64,000 nucleotides of DNA, taken from assembly GCF_001701025.1 (NCBI RefSeq), contig NZ_CP016793.1:4154001-4218000 (forward strand), written 5' to 3'. The position numbers were made by a program, and so were the translations under genes. Of this stretch, positions 8,300-15,517 are shown in pieces. A model generated the notes under the pieces. The model was given only the letters and a program-made list of their open reading frames with translations, did no database searches and was not told where the DNA came from. Within the stretch, counting starts at the first letter, position 1; each line of letters starts with the position of its first letter. The DNA comes from Lentzea guizhouensis. Its GTDB lineage: Bacteria > Actinomycetota > Actinomycetes > Mycobacteriales > Pseudonocardiaceae.

Positions 8300-8745
8300 C
8301 AGTCAACCACGGCTTTCGCGGTCTCCGCGCCGAGGTCGGGGGTGAGCGCCTCGATCGCCACCAACGGGTTCCAGTAGTCGAGGTAGTGGGTGATGAGGCC
8401 GTCGTCGCCGGTCCGCACGACGGAGATGCACGTCTGCTCGTACGGCTTGCCGGTCGCGACCGCCGTGCCGGTCGAGCGGAACTCGGCGATCGCGAGGGTC
8501 TGCTCGACCGTCTCGTGGAACACCAGGTCGACGAACTCGACGTCGAAGGTCTCCGGGAAGCCGCGCATGTGTGCGAGCAGTGCGTCCCGGCCGGCCACCC
8601 GCCGGGGCACGCCCTGCGGCGCGTACGGGAACTCGAGCACCGCGTCCGGGGCGAACAGCGTCACCCATTCCTCCGTGCGCCCGGCGGCGGTGAGCCGCAG
8701 GTGCTCGGCAACGGCGTGCTGGGCCGCGGTGCGGTCGGCGGTCAT
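8299..8745 (-). CDS. SnoaL-like/NTF2-fold protein
   Basis: A 148-residue cone-shaped alpha+beta barrel protein of the SnoaL/ketosteroid isomerase-like superfamily. Seen are the N-terminal helix AAQHAVAEHLRLTAAGRTEEWVTLFAPDAVLEFPY, a PRRVAGRDALLAHMRGF turn, and the C-terminal sheet GLITHYLDYWNPLVAIE. Members act as small isomerases, hydroxylases or hydrolases, or only bind ligands; no catalytic Asp pair can be assigned here. The gene precedes and is coupled to the TetR gene. Confidence 0.85.
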   Translation of the reverse strand: MTADRTAAQHAVAEHLRLTAAGRTEEWVTLFAPDAVLEFPYAPQGVPRRVAGRDALLAHMRGFPETFDVEFVDLVFHETVEQTLAIAEFRSTGTAVATGKPYEQTCISVVRTGDDGLITHYLDYWNPLVAIEALTPDLGAETAKAVVD

Positions 8746-8755
8746 GTGCGCCCTC

Positions 8756-8792
8756 CTAAGTTAGTGATTGACCAATAACTTAGCGGGCTAAG
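8756..8792. promoter_or_regulatory. Compound palindromic operator upstream of SnoaL-like/TetR genes
   Basis: CTAAGTTA (8756-8763) and TAACTTAG (8776-8783) are perfect inverted arms 12 bases apart. An inner ATTGACCAAT palindrome lies at 8767-8776, and an overlapping CTTAGCGGGCTAAG at 8779-8792. The AT-rich block sits just upstream of the minus-strand start at 8745 and overlaps the stop codon of the membrane gene. It is probably the TetR binding region and promoter. Confidence 0.6.
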
Positions 8793-9195
8793 CTCCTGTC
8801 GTCGAGCCGGGGCGCAGGATCATCAGCACGGTCACGACGGCCCAGAGCAGGTTGAAGACCCCCGTGTACATGGCCAGCCGCTTGACGTTCCCGGTCTTGA
8901 GCGCCTGCTCCTGGCCGGGGAGGATCTTGAGAGCCAGCACGAACGCGGCGGCGGTGGTGAGCGCGATCGACACGACCACCCAGGGGTGGCCGGTCACGCC
9001 CATCACGCCGGCCGTCGCGAAGCCGAAGACCGGCACCGAGATGCCGAGCAGGGCGTAGACGCGGCAGATCCGGTGCAGCAGCGCGGCGTTGCCGTCGGTG
9101 GCGACGGCCTTGGGGAACATGCTGGCGGCCACGGTGACCGGGCCGATCGCGATGATGGCGGCGAGGACGTGCAGCGAGAGGAAGAGCTTGCTCAT
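8788..9195 (-). CDS. Four-helix membrane protein, DUF2269-like
   Basis: A 135-residue integral membrane protein with four predicted helices: FLSLHVLAAIIAIGPVTVAAS, VYALLGISVPVFGFATAGVMGV, VVVSIALTTAAAFVLALKIL, and YTGVFNLLWAVVTVLMI. The His-8-type residue in LHVLAA and the GP motif resemble DUF2269 proteins of unknown function. The ATG overlaps the stop of the upstream DJ-1/PfpI gene (ATGA), so the two are coupled. The family name is tentative. Confidence 0.75.
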   Translation of the reverse strand: MSKLFLSLHVLAAIIAIGPVTVAASMFPKAVATDGNAALLHRICRVYALLGISVPVFGFATAGVMGVTGHPWVVVSIALTTAAAFVLALKILPGQEQALKTGNVKRLAMYTGVFNLLWAVVTVLMILRPGSTTGA

Positions 9196-9782
9196 GCCGC
9201 GCTCCACACCGTGCCGCGGCGCTCGTGGGCGAAGAGGGTCTCCACCTCGACCGCCTTCCGCGCGCCGACCTCGCGCTCGACCAGGTAGAGGCCGAGGTCG
9301 ACGCCCGAGGTGACACCGGCGGCGGTGACCAGGTCGCCGTCGTCGACGATGCGGGTGCGGACGGCGTTGACGCCCATCGCCTCCAGCGCGTGCAGGCCGA
9401 GGTGGTTGGTGGTCGCGGTGCGGCCGGTGATCAGGCCGGCCATCGCGAGCAGCAGCGAGCCGCCGCACACCGTGGTGACGGTCAGGTCGTTGTTCTCCAA
9501 CGCCTGCCGCAGCGGCGTCTTCAGGGTTTCGGCGGCATTGCCCAGCAGCGCGACGACCCCGTCCTCGTCGTGGCCGGCGGCTCCGGGGACGACGAGCAGG
9601 CCGGCGGCGAGCGGGTCCAGCCGGGCGGTCGCCCGCAGGGAGAAGGCCAGGCCGCTCGGCACGTCCCGCGGGCCCTCCGCGGTCACCAGCTCGACCTGCA
9701 GGCCGCCGGCGCCGAGGGTCTCGTACGGGCCGATCGCGTCCAACGGGTCGAAGCCGTCGAACAACACCACTTGCGCTCTCAC
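9192..9782 (-). CDS. DJ-1/PfpI-family protein
   Basis: A 196-residue class I glutamine amidotransferase-like protein. The core VLFDGFDPLDAIGPYETLG and the nucleophile-elbow segment TTVCGGSLLLAMAGLITGRTATTNHLG show the DJ-1/PfpI fold with the usual Cys. It resembles the sensor half of GlxA-type AraC regulators and isonitrile hydratases but has no DNA-binding domain. GTG at 9782 has GGAG 8 bases upstream. It is divergent from such a regulator (9892), and the two probably share control through the palindromes between them. The substrate is unknown. Confidence 0.88.
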   Translation of the reverse strand: MRAQVVLFDGFDPLDAIGPYETLGAGGLQVELVTAEGPRDVPSGLAFSLRATARLDPLAAGLLVVPGAAGHDEDGVVALLGNAAETLKTPLRQALENNDLTVTTVCGGSLLLAMAGLITGRTATTNHLGLHALEAMGVNAVRTRIVDDGDLVTAAGVTSGVDLGLYLVEREVGARKAVEVETLFAHERRGTVWSAA

Positions 9783-9800
9783 TTCGCTGCTCCTTCGGTT

Positions 9801-9815
9801 CCGTTGATCAAACGG
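9801..9815. promoter_or_regulatory. Inverted repeat CCGTT-GATCA-AACGG in divergent promoter
   Basis: Five-base arms flank GATCA, with TTGATCAA as the inner perfect palindrome. It lies 19 bp before the PfpI gene start, in the divergent region shared with the GlxA-type regulator. Candidate operator or promoter element. Confidence 0.35.
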
Positions 9816-9835
9816 TAGGAGTGGCGCGGTCGGTG

Positions 9836-9875
9836 GGCGAGTGGCTGGAATGCCATGTTCCAACGGATTCTCGCC
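9836..9875. promoter_or_regulatory. Nested inverted repeats before the GlxA-type regulator
   Basis: Outer arms GGCGAG (9836-9841) and CTCGCC (9870-9875) enclose TGGAA-N7-TTCCA (9846-9862). The element ends 17 bp before the regulator start at 9892. It looks like an AraC-family binding site; a TATGGT at 9879-9884 could be the -10 box of a leaderless transcript. Confidence 0.4.
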
Positions 9876-9891
9876 AGCTATGGTGGTGGTC

Positions 9892-10814
9892 GTGCACCAG
9901 GTGGCCGTAGTGGTGATGGACAGCGTGGTCCCGTTCGACTTCGCGGTACCCGTGGACGCGTTCAACTGGACCGGGCGGTACCGGGTGCGCGTCTGCGGTC
10001 CCAAGAGGACGGCGCGGTCCGAGCTCTTCGACCTCAAAGTGCAACACGGCCTGGAGTTGCTGTCCGAAGTGGACACGATCGTGCTGCCGGGGCACGATCC
10101 GGAGCTCGTGGTGCCGCCGAGGGTGGTCGAGGCGTTGCGCGCGGCGGCGGCGCGGGGTGCGCGGATCGCGTCGGTCTGCACGGGGGCGTTCGTGTTCGCG
10201 GCGACCGGGTTGCTGGACGGGATGCGCGCGACCACGCACTGGCTGCCGAGGAGCTGGCGGCGCGGTTCCCGGCCGTGGAGGTCGACCCGGACGTGCTCTA
10301 CGTCGACAACGGCCAGTTCCTGACCTCCGCCGGTGCCTCGGCGGGGATGGACCTCTGCCTGCACATCATCCGGCGCGACCACGGGTCCGCGGTGGCGGCC
10401 GACGCGGCGCGGATGGCGGTGATGCCGCTGGAACGCGAGGGCGGGCAGGCGCAGTTCATCGTCACACCACCGGTGGCGCCGCAGGGTGCGGAGCTCGAAC
10501 CGCTGCTGCGGTGGATGGAGGCCAACGCCGCACGCGACCTGACGCTGACCGACGTGGCCGGCCACGCCGGGATGAGCACGCGGACGTTGAACAGGCGGTT
10601 CCGCGAGCAGACGGGGACGACCCCGCTGCAGTGGCTGCACCGGACGCGGATCCGCCAGGCGCAGCACCTGCTGGAGACGACGAGGCACCCGGTGGAGCTG
10701 ATCGCGAGCAAGGTGGGGTTCGGGTCGGCCACGGCGTTCCGCGACAGGTTCAAGCGGGTCGCCGGGACGTCACCGAACGCCTACCGCGCAGCATTTCAGA
10801 GCTGCCGCGACTAG
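9892..10814 (+). pseudogene. GlxA-type AraC-family regulator, frameshifted
   Basis: The first part (9892 to about 10243) encodes a DJ-1/PfpI-type sensor domain ending in SVCTGAFVFAATGLLDGMRATTHW. The second part, in another frame (about 10245 to 10814), continues AAEELAARFPAVEVDPDVLYVDN and includes the AraC DNA-binding domain (DLTLTDVAGHAGMSTRTLNRRFREQ and VGFGSATAFRDRFKRV). One missing base near 10240-10247 accounts for the break. Both halves keep intact family motifs and codon bias, so this is either a recent lesion or a sequence error. The stop codon TAG is also the left CTAG flank of the mobile element that follows. GTG at 9892 is chosen; ATG at 9880 is an alternative. Confidence 0.8.
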
Positions 10815-10975
10815 GGCCTGTGTCGAAGTCCGGTTCGATGAGAGTCGAGCCTGAGGTGGTTCCTGGCGGTGCGGGCGGACAGCCCGCATACCGGTGTTGT
10901 ATGTGGGCTGTCCGCCCGTGCCCCCAGGGGCCGCCTCAGGCCCGGCTATCGCGGACATGGACTTCGACACAGGCC
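10815..10975. mobile_element. 161-bp palindromic MITE-like element flanked by CTAG
   Basis: Two 76-base arms are inverted copies, identical at about 60 of 76 positions around a 9-base centre. The outermost 17 bases (GGCCTGTGTCGAAGTCC) are perfect terminal inverted repeats, and an inner 14-base block (CGGGCGGACAGCCC) is also perfect. CTAG lies directly outside both ends (10811-10814 and 10976-10979), consistent with a 4-bp target duplication of the YTAR type made by IS5-group transposases. There is no coding capacity. The left CTAG supplies the stop of the GlxA-type gene and the right CTAG the stop of the Nudix gene. Confidence 0.8.
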
Positions 10976-11512
10976 CTAGGGCTGGGCGTGCTCGTGCAGG
11001 AGCAGCAGCGTGTACGCGGCGATCGACTGCGCGTCGGTGACCTCCGCCTTCGCGATCATCGCCTCGAAGTCGGCGCGCGCGAACCACGCCGAGCGCATGT
11101 CCTGCTCCTCGTGCTCCCGCTCGTGGAAGCCCTCGACGAGGTCGGTCGCGAGGAACACCCGCCCGCGCTGCGACGACATGCCCGGTGCGACGTCGATCAG
11201 CCCGAGCTCGATCAGCTTGCCCGCCCGCAGCCCCGTCTCCTCCCGCAGCTCGCGCGCGGCGAGGGCGAGCGGGTCGGTGTCCGCGCGGTCGGGCGCGGTG
11301 CCCTGCGGGAACTCCCAGCGCCGCATGCCGAGCGGGTAGCGGTACTGCTCGACGAGCCGCACGCGTTCGCCGTCGAGGGGGATGACCAGCGCGAAGTCGG
11401 GCTTGTCGACCACGCCGTAGATGCCTTTTGTGCCGTCCGCGCGCCGGATCTCGTCCTCGCGAACGGTCATCCACGGGTTTGCGTACACCTCACGGGTGCC
11501 GAGGCTTTCCAC
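10976..11512 (-). CDS. Nudix hydrolase, ADP-ribose pyrophosphatase-like
   Basis: A 178-residue Nudix protein. The strands VYANPWMTVREDEIRRADG and FALVIPLDGERVRLVEQYRYP precede the Nudix helix AARELREETGL (about 97-107). The start of the box (FPQGTAPDRADTDPLALAA) lacks the usual Glu after the Gly-x5 spacing. The family hydrolyses nucleoside diphosphates linked to another group; YRYPLGMRRWEFPQG resembles ADP-sugar hydrolases. The GTG at 11512 follows a TAGGTA about 12 bases upstream, so the transcript may be nearly leaderless. Its TAG stop lies in the CTAG flank of the mobile element. Confidence 0.9.
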   Translation of the reverse strand: MESLGTREVYANPWMTVREDEIRRADGTKGIYGVVDKPDFALVIPLDGERVRLVEQYRYPLGMRRWEFPQGTAPDRADTDPLALAARELREETGLRAGKLIELGLIDVAPGMSSQRGRVFLATDLVEGFHEREHEEQDMRSAWFARADFEAMIAKAEVTDAQSIAAYTLLLLHEHAQP

Positions 11513-11566
11513 GGCACGGACCGTACCTAACGACCCGTTCCTGGACACACCCCGTAGCCTGTCGCG

Positions 11567-12226
11567 GTGCGTCTCGTCATCGCTCGCTGCCAGGTCGACT
11601 ACGTCGGACGACTGACCGCCCATCTGCCGATGGCCCAGCGACTGCTGCTCATCAAGGCCGACGGCTCCGTGTCGATCCACTCCGACGACCGCGCGTACAA
11701 GCCGTTGAACTGGATGAGCCCGCCCTGCTGGCTGATCGAGGACCCGGACATCTGGACGGTGCAGAACAAGGCGGGGGAGAAGCTGATCATCACCCTCGAC
11801 GAGGTGCTGCACGACTCCAAGCACGAGCTCGGCCCGGAACCCGGCCTGCAGAAGGACGGCGTCGAAGCCGACCTGCAGAAGCTGCTCGCCGAGCACGTGA
11901 CCACCCTCGGCGAGGGCTACTCGCTGGTGCGCCGCGAGTTCCCGACCGCCATCGGCCCGGTGGACCTGATGTGCCGCGACGGCGCCGGCGCGTCCGTGGC
12001 CGTGGAGATCAAGCGCCGGGGCGACATCGACGGCGTCGAGCAGCTGACCAGGTACCTGGAGCTGCTCAACCGCGACCCGCTGCTCGCGCCCGTGCGGGGC
12101 GTGTTCGCGGCGCAGCAGATCAAGCCGCAGGCGCGGGTTTTGGCCGAGGACCGCGGGATCCGGTGCGTGGTGCTGGACTACGACGCGTTGCGGGGGATCG
12201 AGCCGGACGAGTTCCGGCTGTTTTGA
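11567..12226 (+). CDS. nucS: Mismatch-specific endonuclease NucS (EndoMS)
   Basis: A 219-residue NucS protein. This is the actinobacterial and archaeal mismatch endonuclease that replaces MutS/MutL by cutting both strands at mismatches. The N-terminal domain runs to about residue 95. The C-terminal RecB-like nuclease domain has the catalytic set Asp133 (VDLMCRD), Glu147 and Lys149 (AVEIKRR), at the same 14- and 2-residue spacings as in archaeal NucS. The C-terminal FRLF resembles the sliding-clamp-binding tail. The start is GTG at 11567. The last 49 bases overlap a convergent zinc-ribbon gene. Confidence 0.96.
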   Translation: MRLVIARCQVDYVGRLTAHLPMAQRLLLIKADGSVSIHSDDRAYKPLNWMSPPCWLIEDPDIWTVQNKAGEKLIITLDEVLHDSKHELGPEPGLQKDGVEADLQKLLAEHVTTLGEGYSLVRREFPTAIGPVDLMCRDGAGASVAVEIKRRGDIDGVEQLTRYLELLNRDPLLAPVRGVFAAQQIKPQARVLAEDRGIRCVVLDYDALRGIEPDEFRLF

Positions 12227-12597
12227 TCAGCCGTCCCGTCCCGGACCGCCAGGTACCGGTTGCCGCGGATGCCCATCGCCTGACGCAGGCCGCAGCCGGT
12301 GAGGTCGCGGATCCGCTTGATCGCATGAATGGCGCCCAGTTCGGCGACCGCGCGGTCGATCTCCGCGCGGTTCGCCTCCGGCAGTGCGGCGAAGATCAGC
12401 TGCGGCTCGCACTGCGGGCAGGGCTGTCCCTCCTCGTCGGGTGGGCGGAACTGTTCGTTGCCGCAGCCGGGGCACGGCCAGGTCGTGTACGTCGCGGCGC
12501 AGGCGTCGCACAGCGGGTGGTGGGCGGCACTGGGGTGCCTGGTCCACGCGGGCTTCGCCCGGCAGAGGGCGCAGTCGTAGGCGGCGGGGCCGGTCAT
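12178..12597 (-). CDS. Zinc-ribbon protein with L7/L12-like C-terminal segment, unknown function
   Basis: A 139-residue protein with several CxxC pairs: [21 protein letters not shown] and CPQC (residues 8-70), enough for two zinc sites. A helical part follows with [39 protein letters not shown]. That last piece resembles the C-terminal region of ribosomal protein L7/L12 and related actinobacterial proteins. It overlaps the next gene upstream by 4 bases (ATGA) and shares its CxxC plus ALPxAxR pattern, so the two are related and co-translated. Function unknown. The C-terminal tail overlaps nucS. Confidence 0.75.
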   Translation of the reverse strand: MTGPAAYDCALCRAKPAWTRHPSAAHHPLCDACAATYTTWPCPGCGNEQFRPPDEEGQPCPQCEPQLIFAALPEANRAEIDRAVAELGAIHAIKRIRDLTGCGLRQAMGIRGNRYLAVRDGTADQNSRNSSGSIPRNAS

Positions 12598-13160
12598 CGC
12601 TTCACCGAGCCGCGGTACGCGATCATGAGCGTGTAGTCGAAGTTGTCGCGCCGGAACTCGTCCAGTTCCCGCAACCGCTCGGGCGCGTCCATCACGGCAC
12701 CGGCGTCGACCATCGCACCGATCTCGTCGCGCACGGCCCGCGGCAGCGCTTCCCAGGCCGGGCCCAGGCCGCAGGGCCGGCAGATCTCCCCGTGGGTCTC
12801 GTCGCACCCCATCAGCCGCCGGTCGCACGACGGGCAGGACCAGCTGACCCGGCCGTGCTCGGTCTCCGCGCAGCGGCAGGTTCGTTCGCCCACCCTCCTG
12901 CGGTAGGACGTGATCCGCATGTACTCCATGGTCGGGCGCCGTCCGCCGTCCAGCTCCGCCAGCAGGTACCCCGCCGGGATCGCGCTCTTCTCGTCGACCA
13001 CGGCGCCGACCTCGTCCCGGACGGCCTGCGGCAACGCCTCCCAGAGCGGGCGCATGGCGCAGATGTCGCAGACGTCGTCCCGAGGGGTGTCCTCGCTTGG
13101 GCCCATGAGCACCGCACGGCACAACGGGCACAGCCGGATCGTCTGCCTGTAGTCGTTCAC
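12594..13160 (-). CDS. Duplicated zinc-ribbon protein, unknown function
   Basis: A 188-residue protein made of two similar units. Each has a zinc ribbon (CPLCRAVLMG with CDIC; CPSCDRRLMG with CRPC), then a near-identical helix pair (LWEALPQAVRDEVGAVVD; AWEALPRAVRDEIGAMVD) and a C-terminal MRITSYR or LMIAYRG strand. I do not recognise a named family. The start is uncertain: GTG at 13160 begins just before the first ribbon, possibly on a leaderless transcript, and ATG at 13196 is the alternative. It overlaps the downstream relative by 4 bases. Confidence 0.7.
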   Translation of the reverse strand: MNDYRQTIRLCPLCRAVLMGPSEDTPRDDVCDICAMRPLWEALPQAVRDEVGAVVDEKSAIPAGYLLAELDGGRRPTMEYMRITSYRRRVGERTCRCAETEHGRVSWSCPSCDRRLMGCDETHGEICRPCGLGPAWEALPRAVRDEIGAMVDAGAVMDAPERLRELDEFRRDNFDYTLMIAYRGSVKR

Positions 13161-13346
13161 GTGGTCAGTCTTGAAGAGGCCAGGTCTGTGGCGCATCCGA
13201 GTTTCGCGCTCACCCGGCTTCAGTGAGCGACCCACCACACATCGTGGTTTTGTGATCAAGCCATCGGGGTAACAAGGCCCGCACCTGGAGTAGCGTTGCC
13301 TCCTGGTCGTTCATGTTCGACTTTGTCCGATTTTGGGAGGTGGACG

Positions 13347-15038
13347 GTGTCGGTGATGGCCGAGGCGGACCTGCGGCTCGATGCGGGACCGATCGACTAC
13401 GCGTTGCTCGTCATCTACTTCATCGTGGTGCTCGGCATCGGCCTGATGGCACGGCGATCCGTCTCCTCCAGCCTCGACTTCCTGCTGTCCGGGCGGTCGT
13501 TGCCGGCGTGGGTCACGGGGCTCGCGTTCATCAGCGCGAACCTCGGTGCGCTCGAGCTGATGGGCATGACCGCGAACGGCGCGCAGTACGGCATGGCGAC
13601 CGTGCACTACTACTGGATCGGTGCCATCCCGGCGATGGTGTTCCTCGGTCTGGTGATGATGCCGTTCTACTACGGCTCGAAGGTGCGCAGCGTTCCGGAG
13701 TTCATGCGCCGGCGGTTCGGCAAGCCGGCGCACCTCGTCAACGCGATCAGCTTCGCGGTGGCGCAGATCCTGATCGCCGGCATCAACCTGTTCGCGCTCG
13801 CGGTGATCATCGACGCGCTGCTCGGGTGGCCGTTGCCGGTGTCGATCGTGGTCGCGGCGATGGTCGTGCTCGCGTACACCACGCTCGGCGGGCTGAGTGC
13901 CGCCATCTACAACGAGGTGCTGCAGTTCTTCGTGATCGTGGCCGCGCTCGCGCCGATCACGATCCTCGGCCTGATCAAGGTCGGGGGCTGGCAGGGGCTG
14001 GTCGACAAGGTGACCGATCAGGAGCAGCTGTCCGCCTGGCCCGCCACCGAACTCACCGGCATCAACAGTCCTGTGTGGAGTGTCGTCGGCCTGGTGTTCG
14101 GTCTCGGGTTCGTGCTGTCGTTCGGGTACTGGACGACGAACTTCGCCGAGGTGCAGCGCGCGATGAGCGCGAAGTCGATGTCGGCGGCCAAGCGCACGCC
14201 GATCATCGGCGCGTACCCCAAGGCGCTCATCCCCGCGGTCATCATCATCCCCGGCATCATCGCCGCGGTGGTCGTGCCGGAGATGGCGCAGCTCAAGGCC
14301 GGCGACACGAGCAGTGGCGTGGGCTACAACAACGTGCTGCCGCTGCTGATGCGCGACCTGCTGCCCAACGGCATCCTCGGCATCGCGATCACGGGTCTGC
14401 TGGCGAGCTTCATGGCCGGTGTCGCGGCGAACGTCAGCTCGTTCAACACGGTCTTCACCTACGACCTGTGGCAGGACTACATCAAGAAGGACCGGCCGGA
14501 CGAGTACTACCTGCGGATCGGGCGCCTGGCCACCGTCGGCGCGTGCGTGCTCGCGATCGGCACGGCGTTCATCGCGGCCGCGCTCGGCGGGTCCAACATC
14601 ATGGACTACATCCAGGCGCTGTTCTCGTTCTTCAACGCGCCGCTGTTCGCGACGTTCATCCTCGGCATGTTCTGGAAGCGGATGACGCCCACCGCGGGCT
14701 GGGTGGGTCTGCTCGCCGGCACGTTCACGGCGATCTTCATCTACGTGATCTCGGAGCCGTCGTTCGGCATCGAGCTGCTGGAGCTGCCCGGTCAGGGCGC
14801 GAGCTTCCTCGGTGCGGGTCTCGCGTTCGTGGTGGACATCGTGGTCTCCGTGGCGGTCAGCCTCGTCACGCGGCCGAAGCCGGACAGCGAGCTGGCGGGG
14901 CTGGTCTACAGCCTGACGCCCAAGGAGGACCGGGCGCACTCCACCACCGGCGAGGACGCGGGCTGGTACCGCTCGCCCGCCCTGCTCGGCGGTGGAGTGC
15001 TCGCGCTGACGACCGTGCTCTACATCGTCTTCGGCTGA
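13347..15038 (+). CDS. Sodium:solute symporter (SSS family)
   Basis: A 563-residue membrane transporter with about 13-14 helices. Family features are LLSGRSLPAWVTGLAFISANLGALELMG near the N terminus, YTTLGGLSAAIYNEVLQFF, and FMAGVAANVSSFNTVFTYDLWQDY in the conserved core. It imports an organic solute (sugar, inositol, choline or carboxylate type) with sodium; the substrate cannot be read from sequence. GTG at 13347 has GGAGG at spacing 6. A TAGCGT near 13293 may be the -10 box. A small membrane protein follows 11 bp downstream and is probably co-expressed. Confidence 0.92.
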   Translation: MSVMAEADLRLDAGPIDYALLVIYFIVVLGIGLMARRSVSSSLDFLLSGRSLPAWVTGLAFISANLGALELMGMTANGAQYGMATVHYYWIGAIPAMVFLGLVMMPFYYGSKVRSVPEFMRRRFGKPAHLVNAISFAVAQILIAGINLFALAVIIDALLGWPLPVSIVVAAMVVLAYTTLGGLSAAIYNEVLQFFVIVAALAPITILGLIKVGGWQGLVDKVTDQEQLSAWPATELTGINSPVWSVVGLVFGLGFVLSFGYWTTNFAEVQRAMSAKSMSAAKRTPIIGAYPKALIPAVIIIPGIIAAVVVPEMAQLKAGDTSSGVGYNNVLPLLMRDLLPNGILGIAITGLLASFMAGVAANVSSFNTVFTYDLWQDYIKKDRPDEYYLRIGRLATVGACVLAIGTAFIAAALGGSNIMDYIQALFSFFNAPLFATFILGMFWKRMTPTAGWVGLLAGTFTAIFIYVISEPSFGIELLELPGQGASFLGAGLAFVVDIVVSVAVSLVTRPKPDSELAGLVYSLTPKEDRAHSTTGEDAGWYRSPALLGGGVLALTTVLYIVFG

Positions 15039-15049
15039 GGGAGGCCGTC

Positions 15050-15286
15050 ATGAGGTTGTTCGACCTGCGACTGATCATCGCTTTCCTCTTCGGCCTGTAC
15101 GGCGTCGTACTGGTCGTCATGGGTCTCGCGTTCACGTCACCCGCGGACCTCGACAAGGCGGAAGGGGTCAACATCAACCTGTGGGCCGGCATCGCCATGG
15201 TGGCCGTCGCGGCGTTGTTCGCCGCGTGGGCGATGCTGCGGCCTCAGTTCGCGGACACGGAGAAGGAGCCGCTCAAGGAGCTATGA
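15050..15286 (+). CDS. Small two-helix membrane protein, symporter-associated
   Basis: A 78-residue protein with two transmembrane helices (LIIAFLFGLYGVVLVVMGLAF and LWAGIAMVAVAALFAAWAML) and a charged C-terminal tail DTEKEPLKEL. It follows the symporter by 11 bp with a GAGGGAGG ribosome site. Small membrane partners of this size often accompany SSS transporters in actinobacteria, so an accessory role is likely but not shown. Confidence 0.8.
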   Translation: MRLFDLRLIIAFLFGLYGVVLVVMGLAFTSPADLDKAEGVNINLWAGIAMVAVAALFAAWAMLRPQFADTEKEPLKEL

Positions 15287-15373
15287 CCGGGAGCGGCCGG
15301 GGTAGACCGGGTTGAAGGCCTCGATCGTCCACGCGTCGAGCCAGTTGACTGCGCGGCGAATTCGGTTTCGCAC
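15281..15373 (-). CDS. Possible 30-residue small protein
   Basis: GTG at 15373 is preceded by AGGAG at ideal spacing and opens a 30-codon frame (VRNRIRRAVNWLDAWTIEAF, then NPVYPGRSRS). Third positions are mostly G or C, while the bases further upstream are AT-richer, as in a 5' leader. The protein has a basic N terminus and an amphipathic Trp-rich middle. It lies in the 231-bp gap between the symporter unit and a lipoprotein gene, and overlaps the former by 6 bases. Unrecognised and unproven. Confidence 0.4.
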   Translation of the reverse strand: MRNRIRRAVNWLDAWTIEAFNPVYPGRSRS

Positions 15374-15517
15374 ATCTCTCCTCTTGGTCGGGGTCTTCAC
15401 CTGGTACAGCGAATTGATCTTCTGAATCGTTCCCGTAGCGCACAGTGACCTCAACCACGGTCTCAATGCCGCGGCAACGCGGGGTACCGGCCACGAACGC
15501 CCGCAAAGGTCGCTAAC

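Noticed and set aside
13311-14939. Long open frame antisense to the symporter gene
   Set aside because: It is a composition artefact of high GC third positions. The product is low-complexity Arg/His/Asp and the sense strand encodes a clear symporter. Similar antisense frames cover the mutase (3374-5203), dehydrogenase (25568-27757) and GH92 (47167-49476) genes.
15273-15506. 77-codon minus-strand frame starting with TTG
   Set aside because: Its middle part has non-coding third-position composition, and the start lacks a ribosome site. The shorter frame at 15281-15373 fits better.
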